DNA from: Acinetobacter sp. XH1741
GTDB lineage: Bacteria > Pseudomonadota > Gammaproteobacteria > Pseudomonadales > Moraxellaceae
DNA: 64,000 bases
Direction of reading: 5' to 3'
NCBI RefSeq assembly: GCF_041021895.1
Contig: NZ_CP157428.1
Coordinates: forward strand, 3,224,001 to 3,288,000
Of this stretch, positions 28,360 to 37,651 are shown piece by piece (position 1 is the first letter of the stretch; the number at the start of each line of letters is the position of its first letter). Position numbers and translations under genes: made by a program. Under the pieces are notes generated by a model. It ran no database searches and was not told the origin of the DNA. It saw only the letters and a program-made list of their open reading frames with translations.

Positions 28360-28389
28360 AAAAAACCGCATGAATAATGCGGTTTTTTT
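28360..28389. terminator. Bidirectional terminator
   Basis: AAAAAACCGCAT, 5 bases, ATGCGGTTTTTTT between convergent genes. Confidence 0.88.
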
Positions 28390-28399
28390 ATAGTTAAAT

Positions 28400-29032
28400 T
28401 TAAGACTCTGACATCAAGTTTTGCAAAGAATGCCACGCAGCTTTGGCTAAAATATCTTTATAAACTTTTGGATCTGAGCTTACTCGTTGTGATAACCATG
28501 CACGGCAGTAGCTCTCTGTAGAACCGATCACCAATGAAAGCAAAAGTTCATTTGGAATTAAACTTAAAGCTTTAAATTCCTCAAAGTTTGAAATCAGGTT
28601 AAATATTTTTTGATTTCTTAACTTATTTTTCTGAACAAGAGATTCTTGGTCTTCACCCTGCATTACACTAAAGCGTGCAGAAATTAAGAATTTTGCAAAT
28701 TCAGGTTGTTCACTCACCCAGTCGACATAACTGTGAATTAAAGCATATACAACTTCTTGTAATGACTTGGCCTGACTTAAGTATTCATCTCTTAAAGCGG
28801 CTTGGTCATCTAAAGCTGAAAAGAATAGAGCTGCCACAACTCCTTCTTTATTTTTAAAATGATGATAAATCGCCCCTACGCTGCTTTGTGACTTAGCTCG
28901 AATCAGCTCAATACTGGTTGTTTCAATACCATGCTCTAAAAAACAAGCTAAAGCATCTAACAATATTTGACGTTTTAAAGCTGCTCTTCTTTCCGGATAT
29001 AAGCGTTCTAATAAGTTTTGAGCAGATATCAT
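28400..29032 (-). CDS. TetR-family repressor
   Basis: 210 residues. N-terminal HTH about 18-65 (LLDALACFLEHGIETTSIELIRAKSQSSVGAIYHHFKNKEGVVAALFF) with the family's YHHFKNKE end. The rest is a helical ligand domain with no recognised subfamily. Divergent from the DUF4442 gene, with a 118-base gap holding a strong 17-bp palindrome at 29109, so it probably represses that gene and perhaps itself. Inducer unknown; a fatty acyl compound would fit the target. Confidence 0.88.
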   Translation of the reverse strand: MISAQNLLERLYPERRAALKRQILLDALACFLEHGIETTSIELIRAKSQSSVGAIYHHFKNKEGVVAALFFSALDDQAALRDEYLSQAKSLQEVVYALIHSYVDWVSEQPEFAKFLISARFSVMQGEDQESLVQKNKLRNQKIFNLISNFEEFKALSLIPNELLLSLVIGSTESYCRAWLSQRVSSDPKVYKDILAKAAWHSLQNLMSES

Positions 29033-29108
29033 TTTGTATTCTCTGACCAGTCATCGGAGATATTTTGAATGACTTGACGCCTATTTGTAAACAGAACTAT
29101 ATTCTTTA

Positions 29109-29125
29109 ACAGAATAATATTCTGT
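29109..29125. promoter_or_regulatory. Candidate TetR operator
   Basis: Perfect dyad ACAGAATA-A-TATTCTGT between the TetR gene and the DUF4442 gene. A degenerate copy (ACAGAACTATATTCT) begins at 29091. Confidence 0.65.
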
Positions 29126-29150
29126 ATTTAAAATTATAGGAAGTTAAATC

Positions 29151-29615
29151 ATGCCAACCACCTTAGAACTTTGGAAAAAAGTGTCTGCTTTTCCTAGAGG
29201 AAAATGGACTTTCTCTCGTATGCTGTGCTTAAAAGCCCCTTATTTCGGCAGTATCTCTCCTCTATTCATTGAGTTAAAGCCGAATCATTGCGAAATTTCT
29301 ATCAAGAAGAAGCGCTCAGTGCTTAATCACATTGGAACAGTCCATGCGATTGCTATGTGTAACATGGCAGAACTTGCGGGTGGAACCATGACAGAAGTGA
29401 CTGTCCCTTCTACCCATCGCTGGATTCCTAAAGGCATGACCGTTGAATATTTAAAAAAGGCAGAAACAGACCTCATCGCTATTGCAACGCCTGTAGAAGC
29501 TGATTATGACTGGGAAAAAGCAGGAGAATATTTAGTAAGTGTAGATGTTTATGACACTCATAAAGATAAAGTATTTCACGCCACAATTACGATGTGGATT
29601 TCTAAAAAGAAATAA
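29151..29615 (+). CDS. DUF4442 hotdog-fold (PaaI/YiiD-like) protein
   Basis: 154 residues. DUF4442 proteins adopt the hotdog thioesterase fold. Visible landmarks are LCLKAPYFGSISPLFIELKPNHCEISIKKKRSVLNHIGTVHAIAMCNMAELAGG, where the N-H-I/G-T-V-H-A stretch and the helix after it form the usual active-site region, and VEYLKKAETDLIAIA. A likely acyl-CoA thioesterase or an acyl-CoA-binding relative; substrate unknown. Paired with a divergent TetR gene. Confidence 0.85.
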   Translation: MPTTLELWKKVSAFPRGKWTFSRMLCLKAPYFGSISPLFIELKPNHCEISIKKKRSVLNHIGTVHAIAMCNMAELAGGTMTEVTVPSTHRWIPKGMTVEYLKKAETDLIAIATPVEADYDWEKAGEYLVSVDVYDTHKDKVFHATITMWISKKK

Positions 29616-29616
29616 A

Positions 29617-29645
29617 AAAAGCCCTGAAATTATCAGGGCTTTTCA
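29617..29645. terminator. Bidirectional terminator
   Basis: AAAGCCCTGA, AATTA, TCAGGGCTTTT between convergent DUF4442 and desaturase genes. Confidence 0.85.
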
Positions 29646-29648
29646 ATC

Positions 29649-30743
29649 TTATTTTTTAAATGGGAAAGCATATTTGGCAATACGCCCTACCACTTGGCCG
29701 AACTGTTTAACAAAGCTGGCATTGTTATAGTTCAAACCATATTTTTTACAAACTGCTTCAACTTTTGGAGCCATTTGGCGATAACGACGAGCAGGAATAT
29801 CTGGGAATAAGTGATGTTCAATTTGATGACTTAAGTGACCAGATAAAATATGGAATGCTTCTGAACCTTTTAAGTTAGAAGAACCACGAATTTGGCGCAT
29901 ATACCAGTGTCCCCGGCTTTCGTCTTGTAAAACTGTTTTTGGAAATACTTCAGCATCTTTTGTGAAGTGACCACAGAAAATAATACTGAATGTCCAAATA
30001 TTACGAAGACCATTTGCAACCAAGTTTCCTGTAAATACAGGTAATGCTGCAGGACCTGCAATTAATGGGAAGAACACATAGTCTTTAAAAAGTTGTTTAC
30101 CAATCTTTTTATTAACTGGTTTTAACTCTTCTAAAAACTTAGCCTTGGTCTTACGCTTGTAAAGAACACGCCCGATTTCAAGATTCTGAATTGCTACGCC
30201 CCACTGGAACAATAAGCAAAACGGAATACTATAAACCGGTTGAAGTAAGAAACCTGGTTTCCAGCGTTGCTCTGGGAATAAACGAAGCAAGCCATAACCG
30301 ATGTCATCATCAATACCTTTAATATTGGTATAAGTATGATGCTTATAGTTATGCGTTTGACGCCAGTTATCAGATGTACCTACAGTGTCCCATTCATAAG
30401 TTTGACCATTAAACTTCGGATCATTCATCCAGTCATATTGACCGTGCATCACATTATGACCGAGTTCCATGTTTTCCATAATTTTAGAGAAGCCTAATAG
30501 ACCTGTACCTAAAACCCATGCTGGTGGAAACCATCCGGCAAATAGACATGCACGTCCTAAAAGGCCACTGTAACGAACTGCGGCATAGACACGGCGGATA
30601 TATTTAGCGTCTTTTTCACCCAAATCATCCAATACTTCTTGTTTGATCTGATCAAGCTCTTTTGCAAATGCTTCAAGTTCCGCTGGAGTCAAATCGCGAT
30701 TTTTAGGATTTTTAAAATATTCGACTTTCACTGGCATATTCAT
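29649..30743 (-). CDS. Membrane fatty-acid (acyl-CoA/phospholipid) desaturase
   Basis: 364-residue di-iron desaturase. The three histidine boxes are HNVMHGQYD (about 95), HNYKHHTY (about 131) and HQIEHHLFPD (about 310). Hydrophobic segments flank them (for example WVLGTGLLGF). Expected reaction: insertion of a delta-9 double bond in acyl chains using O2 and electrons from the adjacent reductase, 12 bases upstream on the same strand. The pair and the divergent FabR/DesT-like repressor mirror the DesCB-DesT arrangement of Pseudomonas. Exact regiospecificity and substrate carrier are inferred. Confidence 0.92.
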   Translation of the reverse strand: MNMPVKVEYFKNPKNRDLTPAELEAFAKELDQIKQEVLDDLGEKDAKYIRRVYAAVRYSGLLGRACLFAGWFPPAWVLGTGLLGFSKIMENMELGHNVMHGQYDWMNDPKFNGQTYEWDTVGTSDNWRQTHNYKHHTYTNIKGIDDDIGYGLLRLFPEQRWKPGFLLQPVYSIPFCLLFQWGVAIQNLEIGRVLYKRKTKAKFLEELKPVNKKIGKQLFKDYVFFPLIAGPAALPVFTGNLVANGLRNIWTFSIIFCGHFTKDAEVFPKTVLQDESRGHWYMRQIRGSSNLKGSEAFHILSGHLSHQIEHHLFPDIPARRYRQMAPKVEAVCKKYGLNYNNASFVKQFGQVVGRIAKYAFPFKK

Positions 30744-30755
30744 AAGAGGTCTCTC

Positions 30756-31826
30756 TTAAAGATCAATAACTAGATCGGATTGTGCAGAGTTCACACAAAT
30801 CTTAAGCAACTGGCTTGGTTCTGTATTTTGACTACCGTTCAGTAAGTTACGTGTAGAACCTTGCGCTTTACTACAAACACATTTATTACAAATTCCCATA
30901 CGGCAACCATGTGTCGGCTTTACGCCTTCATGTTCAAGACTCACCAAAATGGATTGGCCTTTAGGAATTGCAATCACTTTATTAGACTGGGTTAATGTGA
31001 CATTTACATAACCGACGTCATCTGCCGAGCTTTCATTCGTTAAACTAAATGCTTCCGTAAGTACGGCTGGCGCTTTTTCAAAAAGCTCTTCGACAGTTGT
31101 AACAAAGCCAGATGGACCACATGCGTAGACTGTGCTGTTTTCAATATCATCAACTAATACAAGATGTTCGGCATTTAAACGCTCATCATTTGGCGTTTCT
31201 TGCGTGTAGAACACTTGATAGCTGAAGTTTGGATTTTGCTCTGCCACTTGCTCGAAAAATTCTGTAAAAGCAGCATCAGAACGCTGTTTTACCCAATATA
31301 AAAGCTGAACCTGTACTTTTTCCAACTGCTGGCTTTGCTTAATGGCAGTAATTAAGCTCAACATTGGTGTAATACCACTACCCGCAGCTAGCATAATTAA
31401 TTTTGGCGTCTGGATATTTTGTTGCATGTCGCCATAAGGCTGACCTAATTCAAAAATATCGCCGATTTTACTTTCAGCAATAAACCAGTTACTTACCACA
31501 CCATCGGCAACTTTTTTAACAGTTAAACGTAAGTGCTGCGCATCGATTTGCGTCAAGCTATATGTACGTTCATAACGGCGACCTGCGATTTCTACAATAA
31601 CCGGATGGTGCTGACCTGCAGCTCCCATTTTGACCAAACGGTTGCATTTTAAAGTCAGGCTCACGGTGTCATGAGCTACGAATTCTTTTTTTACAATTTG
31701 AACAAGTCCGTGCTGCACAGACCATAAAGGATTTATTTTTTGTAGCCAGAAGTTCGCCATATCCTTATCAAATACGGCTTGTGTTAATGAATTGAATAGA
31801 GAATTTCTCTTTTCGATTACTTGCAT
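30756..31826 (-). CDS. Ferredoxin reductase with C-terminal 2Fe-2S domain (desaturase electron donor)
   Basis: 356-residue flavoprotein. FAD domain with RTYSLTQ (about 108-114). NAD(P) domain starting LIMLAAGSGITPMLSLI and ending VYACGPSGFV. C-terminal plant-type ferredoxin with HGCRMGICNKCVC and a distal Cys in KICVNS, giving the four iron-sulfur ligands. First gene of the operon with the desaturase, which it should reduce. The start is downstream of a palindromic operator-like element. Confidence 0.92.
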   Translation of the reverse strand: MQVIEKRNSLFNSLTQAVFDKDMANFWLQKINPLWSVQHGLVQIVKKEFVAHDTVSLTLKCNRLVKMGAAGQHHPVIVEIAGRRYERTYSLTQIDAQHLRLTVKKVADGVVSNWFIAESKIGDIFELGQPYGDMQQNIQTPKLIMLAAGSGITPMLSLITAIKQSQQLEKVQVQLLYWVKQRSDAAFTEFFEQVAEQNPNFSYQVFYTQETPNDERLNAEHLVLVDDIENSTVYACGPSGFVTTVEELFEKAPAVLTEAFSLTNESSADDVGYVNVTLTQSNKVIAIPKGQSILVSLEHEGVKPTHGCRMGICNKCVCSKAQGSTRNLLNGSQNTEPSQLLKICVNSAQSDLVIDL

Positions 31827-31867
31827 AACTGAGGGCTCTTTCGCTCTTTTTTAATTATTATACACAT

Positions 31868-31887
31868 GTATATATATTTGTATATAC
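31868..31887. promoter_or_regulatory. Candidate FabR/DesT-like operator
   Basis: Arms GTATATA (31868-31874) and TATATAC (31881-31887) with a 6-base centre, midway in the 140-base gap between the reductase-desaturase operon and its divergent regulator. Confidence 0.5.
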
Positions 31888-31966
31888 AGTCGTACTTTTA
31901 ATTACAATTTCACAAGTTCCCTGTCTAACGCTATAATCCACACAGTTTAAGAATATATTGAAAAAC

Positions 31967-32662
31967 ATGACCCAAACTTCACTTTCTCAGAGCCAAAATG
32001 ACACGACCTCCTCACAAGATGTCATTGAAATAAAAACAGCAACGCGTTCTGTTGGAAGAAAAGCGACCATTACTAAAGAAGAACTTTTCCAAGCTGCACT
32101 TAACTTGATTGGCCCACAAAAAAGTATTGCCTCATTAAGCCTACGTGAAGTTGCAAGAGAAGCTGGCATTGCACCAAATAGCTTCTATCGTCATTTTAAA
32201 GATATTGATGAGTTAGCGATTTCACTCATTGACCGTGCTGGTATCGTTTTACGTAAAATTATTCGTCAAGCTCGTTTACGTGCATCTTTTCAAGACAGTA
32301 TTATTCGCACTTCTGTCGAAATTTTTCTTCAACAGCTCGATGCTGATGAAGGTAATTTAAGTTTGCTATTGCGCGAAGGCTTTACAGGCTCTGCATCTTA
32401 TAAAGCTGCTGTAGATCGTCAGCTCAACTTTTTTCAGCAAGAACTACAAGAAGATTTAATCCGTCTGGAGCGCTTAAATAACAATCACCTATATCACCCT
32501 GAACTCGTTGCAAAAGCAATTACACAACTTGTATTTCACATGGGTGCCAAGGTGATTGATCTTCCAGTGCATCAGCGTGCGGAAGTCGCCGAACAAACAA
32601 TGATCATGATAAGAATGATTTTAGAAGGTGCCCGTCATCTAGACGAAGCAAAAATACGATAA
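31967..32662 (+). CDS. FabR/DesT-like TetR-family regulator of unsaturated fatty acids
   Basis: 231 residues from ATG 31967 (an upstream TTG at 31958 is in frame). After a 35-residue polar N-terminal tail comes the HTH with SIASLSLREVAREAGIAPNSFYRHFKDIDELA, nearly the FabR recognition helix. RTSVEIFLQQL and LLLREGFTGSASYKAAV also follow FabR. FabR and DesT sense saturated/unsaturated acyl-CoA balance and repress unsaturated-lipid genes. Divergent placement from the desaturase operon supports that target. Confidence 0.92.
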   Translation: MTQTSLSQSQNDTTSSQDVIEIKTATRSVGRKATITKEELFQAALNLIGPQKSIASLSLREVAREAGIAPNSFYRHFKDIDELAISLIDRAGIVLRKIIRQARLRASFQDSIIRTSVEIFLQQLDADEGNLSLLLREGFTGSASYKAAVDRQLNFFQQELQEDLIRLERLNNNHLYHPELVAKAITQLVFHMGAKVIDLPVHQRAEVAEQTMIMIRMILEGARHLDEAKIR

Positions 32663-32828
32663 ATTCCACATAAAATGGTTTGCATTTTGGCAAGCCATTT
32701 TTATACAAATATACCTATTTCTTGATAAAAAGATACTTCATAGATTGAAGCAACCAACATGCAAGAGTATAAGTAATTATTATTCTAGCAATACATACCA
32801 TATTTCCCCACGATATTTAGGGATTCAC

Positions 32829-33845
32829 ATGCAAAGTTTGAGTAATCGTCAAAGCCTGATTGCAAGCTATATTCTGATGGGCATTTTTTTGCTTTCGGTT
32901 ATCCCCTTGCATTTATTAGCAAGTTTTTTTGCAGGCTTTCTCATTTATGAAATTATTATTAGTTTAAGCTCTGTTGTTGAACGTTATATTGATGGTCAAA
33001 GAGCTCGTGTTTTTATTAGTATTTTACTAAGCATTATTACGGTTTCACTTATTGCCTTTTTCTTTACAAGTTTAATTAGCTTTGTAGTTTATGACTTAAA
33101 AGGTGTAGGTATCCATAATATCAACAATAAAGTCGACCAAACGCTATTACACTTGCAAACCGAAATTGGTAAATATCTTCCGGGCTATATTCCTGATAGC
33201 GTTACAGAACTAAAAGATGAAATTTTCGCGTTTATGAAAGATAACGTGACTACATTAAAAAATGCCAGTTCCGATGTCTTACATAACTTTGTAACCATGA
33301 TTATGGGCCTTATTATTGGTATTTTGGTGGCAATCCATGGCTTTCATCGTCGTGCACCACAGCCTGTATTTAAGTCTTTACTCATTCAACGTATTCAAAA
33401 ACTATCAATTTCTTTTAGAAATGTAGTATTTGCCCAAATTAAAATTTCAGCAATTAATACGCTGCTCTTTATATTATTTGCATTCGTACTCTTGCCAATT
33501 TGGGGCGTGCACCTGCCTTTCGCCAAAACCTTAACTATTCTTACTTTCTTGTTTGGTTTAATTCCAATTTTAGGAAATTTAATTTCAAATACGCTTACCT
33601 TTATTGCTGCACTTACGGTGTCGCTTGGTCTAGCAGGTGTCGCTCTGCTCTACCTCGTATTGGTACATAAGTTAGAATATTTTATTAATGCCAAAATTAT
33701 TGGACATAAAATTAATGCCAATGCATGGGAAATTTTATTAGCCATGTTAATTTTTGAGTCAATTTTCGGTTTAGGCGGGCTTATTGCAGCGCCAATCTTT
33801 TATGCCTATTTAAAACTAGAATTAAAAGATGCCAGAATGATTTAA
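32829..33845 (+). CDS. AI-2E family (UPF0118) membrane permease
   Basis: 338 residues from ATG 32829, 5 bases after an AGGGA ribosome site; a longer frame to a TTG at 32745 lacks one. About eight transmembrane helices, with the family's extended soluble loop between helices 3 and 4 (about 90-165) and a C-terminal LFGLIPILGNLISNT followed by the VHKLEYFINAKIIGHKINANAWEILLAML signature. Members include autoinducer-2 exporter TqsA and Na+/H+ exchangers; the actual cargo cannot be told here. Confidence 0.88.
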   Translation: MQSLSNRQSLIASYILMGIFLLSVIPLHLLASFFAGFLIYEIIISLSSVVERYIDGQRARVFISILLSIITVSLIAFFFTSLISFVVYDLKGVGIHNINNKVDQTLLHLQTEIGKYLPGYIPDSVTELKDEIFAFMKDNVTTLKNASSDVLHNFVTMIMGLIIGILVAIHGFHRRAPQPVFKSLLIQRIQKLSISFRNVVFAQIKISAINTLLFILFAFVLLPIWGVHLPFAKTLTILTFLFGLIPILGNLISNTLTFIAALTVSLGLAGVALLYLVLVHKLEYFINAKIIGHKINANAWEILLAMLIFESIFGLGGLIAAPIFYAYLKLELKDARMI

Positions 33846-33861
33846 TTAAAATTTACTCAAT

Positions 33862-33888
33862 AAAAAAGCGCCTTAAGGCGCTTTTTTA
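33862..33888. terminator. Bidirectional terminator
   Basis: Perfect palindrome AAAAAAGCGCCTT/AAGGCGCTTTTTT between convergent genes. Confidence 0.9.
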
Positions 33889-33899
33889 TGATTCAACGC

Positions 33900-36737
33900 T
33901 TATGGTTTGACTACCACAAGTACTTGAATTGCTTCTGGTGTTACAGTTAAGCCATCAAGCAAGCTCAAGCCTTCTTTTTGCAACTTCTGTAAGCGCTCGA
34001 TTTCGTCTTGACGAATACTTGGGTTGAACTGTTTTAAATAAGTTAAACGATCAATCTCGTATTGCCATTTATTGCCATAATGCTCTTTTGCCTGCTGTTG
34101 AAGCTGAGGCAAGCCGACTTTAGCAATATCAAGCGCTTGTCTATAACGCTCTTCGATCACTTCACGGCGAGCTTTAACCACTTGGCGACAGCTATTACCA
34201 TCTAAATGGTGCAAATATGGTTTTAAAATCGTTGGATCAATCTTTTCAGATAAGTCCTGACCATTTTCACTTAACAATACGCGAATAAGCTGTTTCGGTA
34301 AGCTTGATGGCAAGTTCAAAGATTTTGGTGCAACCACATCAACTTTAAACCAAACTTCAAGTAAAACTGAACCTTGCTTTAATGCATTAGACTTAAGAAC
34401 AGCAACATTGGTACTACCGAACGCTTGTGTACGGATCATTTCCATGACACTTTCAATGAACGGATGTTCTAAAGTCAAATATTGAGCATCTTCACGTAAT
34501 TGTGCTTGATCGCGATAGAACGTCGCAGTCATGCCTTCTTCGTCTAAAGACAAACCCTGTACTTGCATTTGATCTGTTGGGCGAATAATAACAGTACCGT
34601 TACTTTGCTCATCAAAATCAATATTGGTTGAAGACATAAAACGCTTCACAAACATCGGTAATGTTGTGTTGTCATCGTAGTCTTCTAACGCTTGTACAAT
34701 TTCTTGTGCAACGATAGGACGACATGAGTTGTATTCAAGCAAACGGTCGCGACCAGCTTGTAACTCAGTTTCCAAAGCTTGACGTTGAACATTGACTTCT
34801 TCGAGTAAATCTTCAAATGTTTGACCTTGGTCTGCAAGTAAGCAGTCTTTTAACTCAACAATAAAGTTTTCTTGCAGCGTTTGAGCTGTTGGAGAAATAT
34901 TACTGAAAATATTGAGTGCTTCATTGTACCAACGGAACATGCGCTCTTGAGCGGTGCCCATTAAGTAAGGTACATGAATCTGGATACGGTTTTCTTGACC
35001 AATACGGTCTAAACGACCGATACGTTGCTCTAAAACGTCTGGGTTTGCTGGCAAATCAAATAAAATTAAGTCACTGGCAAACTGGAAGTTACGACCTTCT
35101 GAACCAATTTCAGAACATAGTAAAATTTGAGCACCATAGCTTTCTTCTGCAAAGTAAGCAGCCGCTTGGTCACGCTCAAGTAAACTCATACCTTCATGGA
35201 ACATTGCGGTACGAATACCAGCATGTAAACGAAGTACACTTTCTAAAGATTCAACAACAGGACCACTACGTGCAATTAAAAGAACTTTTTTATGCTTAAG
35301 TTCTTTACGCAAAACTTCCATTAACCATGGCACACGTGGGTCATTTTGCATCCATGAACCATCAATTTGTGCTTCTTCTGGCCACATTTGCTCACGCAAT
35401 TTACCATCTTTTGACCAATCTTCTGGCGCTGGTAAAGGTGCAGGCTGGCAATCACGACCCGGGAAACCTTGAATCGCTTCACGTGTATTACGGAATAAAA
35501 TACGACCTGTACCATGACGGTCTAACAACTCATGAATCGCTCTGAAACGTTGTTCAGGCTGATCTTCAATTGAATGGCCCAATAAACCTTCTAAAGCTGT
35601 TAAATGCTCTTGAGTTAAAGGTTCATCTGACATCAATACTTCTGCAACTTGAGCAGTTTGCTGATATTGAGCTTCTTCATCTAAGAAACGCTCTAAGCTG
35701 CTAAAACGCTGAGGGTCTAACAAACGTAAGCGTGCAAAGTGACTTTCTACACCAAGCTGTTCAGGTGTTGCTGTAAGCAACAATACACCAGCTGTGCTTT
35801 CAGCAAGCTCTTCAACCAAGTCGTAACGATCGTTGCCGCCTTCTTCTTCGCTCCACATCAAGTGATGCGCTTCATCGACTACAAGCAAATCGAAACCAGC
35901 TTCTAACGCTTGCTCACGCAAGTCGTCATGGTCAACCATCAAGTCTACGCTGGCAATAATGCATTGCTCAGTTAAGAACGGGTTGAGTTCTGGATCATGT
36001 TCTTTAATAGACGCAGTACGGGTTAAATCGAACAGAGAAAATTGCAAGTTGAAACGGCGACGCATTTCAATCATCCACTGATATTGCAGTGAATCAGGAA
36101 CTAAAATGAGAATACGTTCAGAGCGGCCAGTTTTAAGCTGTTGGTGGATAATTAAACCAGCTTCAATTGTTTTACCTAAACCAACTTCATCGGCTAGTAA
36201 AACACGCGGTGCGAAACGCTTACCAACCTCATGTGCGATATAAAGCTGGTGTGGAATTAAACCTACACGTGCACCAACCATACCGCGTAACGGGCTAGTT
36301 TGCATTTGCGACTGCATGAGCATGGCTTCAATGCGTAGGTCATACCACTCTTTATAATCAATTTGACTCGCGAGCAAACGATCTAAAGGTTTTGATAACT
36401 GAATTTGGGCGCCAATACGTGTTTCATTGAGCGCTTTACGTTCTTGTTCGCCATTTTCTAAGGTACGAACCACGTTATAACGTAAAACACCATGACGGTC
36501 TTCAACCGACTCAACAATCCATTTCTGGCCTTCTTGGTCTTGAACTTCATCATTCGTATTGAAGATGATGCGAGATAGCGGTGCGTTATTACGTGCATAC
36601 ACACGCGTTTCATCGCTTTTGGGGAATAAAATGCTGACAGATCTTTCGTCTACATCAATAAGAACGCCTAAACCGAGCTCAGTCTCTGTATCTGATAGCC
36701 AACGTTGACCAATAGCATACTGCTGCAATTTTTCCAC
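33900..36737 (-). CDS. rapA: RNA polymerase-associated ATPase RapA
   Basis: 945-residue SWI2/SNF2 ATPase that binds core RNA polymerase and helps recycle it. N-terminal Tudor-like domains (about 1-110), Walker A DEVGLGKTIEAG (about 183-194), DEAH box VVDEAHHLMW (about 286-295), helicase C-domain with ARSGPVVESLESVLRLHAGI and EQRIGRLDRIGQ, then the RapA C-terminal spacer. GTG start at 36737 preceded by an AAGG-like site. Next to rluA as in E. coli (rluA-rapA), here with rluA transcribed first. Confidence 0.97.
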   Translation of the reverse strand: MEKLQQYAIGQRWLSDTETELGLGVLIDVDERSVSILFPKSDETRVYARNNAPLSRIIFNTNDEVQDQEGQKWIVESVEDRHGVLRYNVVRTLENGEQERKALNETRIGAQIQLSKPLDRLLASQIDYKEWYDLRIEAMLMQSQMQTSPLRGMVGARVGLIPHQLYIAHEVGKRFAPRVLLADEVGLGKTIEAGLIIHQQLKTGRSERILILVPDSLQYQWMIEMRRRFNLQFSLFDLTRTASIKEHDPELNPFLTEQCIIASVDLMVDHDDLREQALEAGFDLLVVDEAHHLMWSEEEGGNDRYDLVEELAESTAGVLLLTATPEQLGVESHFARLRLLDPQRFSSLERFLDEEAQYQQTAQVAEVLMSDEPLTQEHLTALEGLLGHSIEDQPEQRFRAIHELLDRHGTGRILFRNTREAIQGFPGRDCQPAPLPAPEDWSKDGKLREQMWPEEAQIDGSWMQNDPRVPWLMEVLRKELKHKKVLLIARSGPVVESLESVLRLHAGIRTAMFHEGMSLLERDQAAAYFAEESYGAQILLCSEIGSEGRNFQFASDLILFDLPANPDVLEQRIGRLDRIGQENRIQIHVPYLMGTAQERMFRWYNEALNIFSNISPTAQTLQENFIVELKDCLLADQGQTFEDLLEEVNVQRQALETELQAGRDRLLEYNSCRPIVAQEIVQALEDYDDNTTLPMFVKRFMSSTNIDFDEQSNGTVIIRPTDQMQVQGLSLDEEGMTATFYRDQAQLREDAQYLTLEHPFIESVMEMIRTQAFGSTNVAVLKSNALKQGSVLLEVWFKVDVVAPKSLNLPSSLPKQLIRVLLSENGQDLSEKIDPTILKPYLHHLDGNSCRQVVKARREVIEERYRQALDIAKVGLPQLQQQAKEHYGNKWQYEIDRLTYLKQFNPSIRQDEIERLQKLQKEGLSLLDGLTVTPEAIQVLVVVKP

Positions 36738-36880
36738 CTTTTTCTCAAGTTCGCACTACATATTGTACGATGCAAATTAGCTTATTTTTGCATCTTTTTA
36801 TGTAGTCTTTAAAGCAAAATTTTGCAGCAAAAGCATTTAAATTGTTTTGCCACAAAAATTACTCATTGAAAGTTTTTACA

Positions 36881-37519
36881 TTAAAACGGTACGGGACAGT
36901 TAAAAGTTAATGATTCCCCTGTCACAGGGTGATTAAAGCTTAACTGTTTAGCATGCAAGCACAGACGAGGAACAAGTAATTGTTCCGGTGTTGCATACAA
37001 TGTATCACCTACAATTGGATGTCCCAGATATTGCATGTGTACACGGAGTTGATGAGAACGTCCGGTAATCGGTGTTAATTTGACACGTGTAACCGGTTGT
37101 CCCTGAATCTGGAAATGTTCTACCGCCTGCCAATGTGTTAAAGCAGGCTTGTTATGAGAAGCATCGACAACATGCAAAGGCGGTCGACTTGGGTCATAGA
37201 CTACAGGGATATCAACTGTGCCCTCACCCTCTAGATGACCTGCGACTAACGCTTCATATATTTTCGAAGTTTGACGGTCTTGAAATTGGCGCGCAATCGC
37301 ACTTTGTCCACGCTTGGATAACCCAAAAACCAAAATACCTGAGGTATCACGGTCAAGGCGGTGAATGAGCAAAGTTCGTGGTTCAATTGCCACCAGTCTT
37401 GTCAAAACGCTGTCATGTAAATCACCTTTCCCTGGCACACTCAAAATGTCCGAAGGTTTATGAATCACCATAAAATCATCATCACGATAGATCAGATGTT
37501 CACTTAGAAAATCACTCAA
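36881..37519 (-). CDS. rluA: RluA-type pseudouridine synthase
   Basis: 212 residues from a TTG at 37519, which has a GGGA ribosome site 9-10 bases upstream and matches the length of E. coli RluA (219). An upstream TTG at 37558 adds 13 residues. Catalytic motif LLIHRLDRDTSG has the conserved Asp (about Asp56). PITGRSHQLRVHMQYLGHPIVGD is the RluA-specific C-terminal signature. E. coli RluA modifies 23S rRNA U746 and tRNA U32. Adjacency to rapA supports RluA rather than RluC/D. Confidence 0.9.
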   Translation of the reverse strand: MSDFLSEHLIYRDDDFMVIHKPSDILSVPGKGDLHDSVLTRLVAIEPRTLLIHRLDRDTSGILVFGLSKRGQSAIARQFQDRQTSKIYEALVAGHLEGEGTVDIPVVYDPSRPPLHVVDASHNKPALTHWQAVEHFQIQGQPVTRVKLTPITGRSHQLRVHMQYLGHPIVGDTLYATPEQLLVPRLCLHAKQLSFNHPVTGESLTFNCPVPF

Positions 37520-37651
37520 AGTTGTATTCCCAAGGCAAGATGAAAAACAAGCGGGCAATAATAAAAAGCTTACGTCCGAATTACAATGCCGTTCGGGTAA
37601 ATTAACGACAGAATTTGCAAATAATATGAATCACTTTATGACTAAAGCCAC

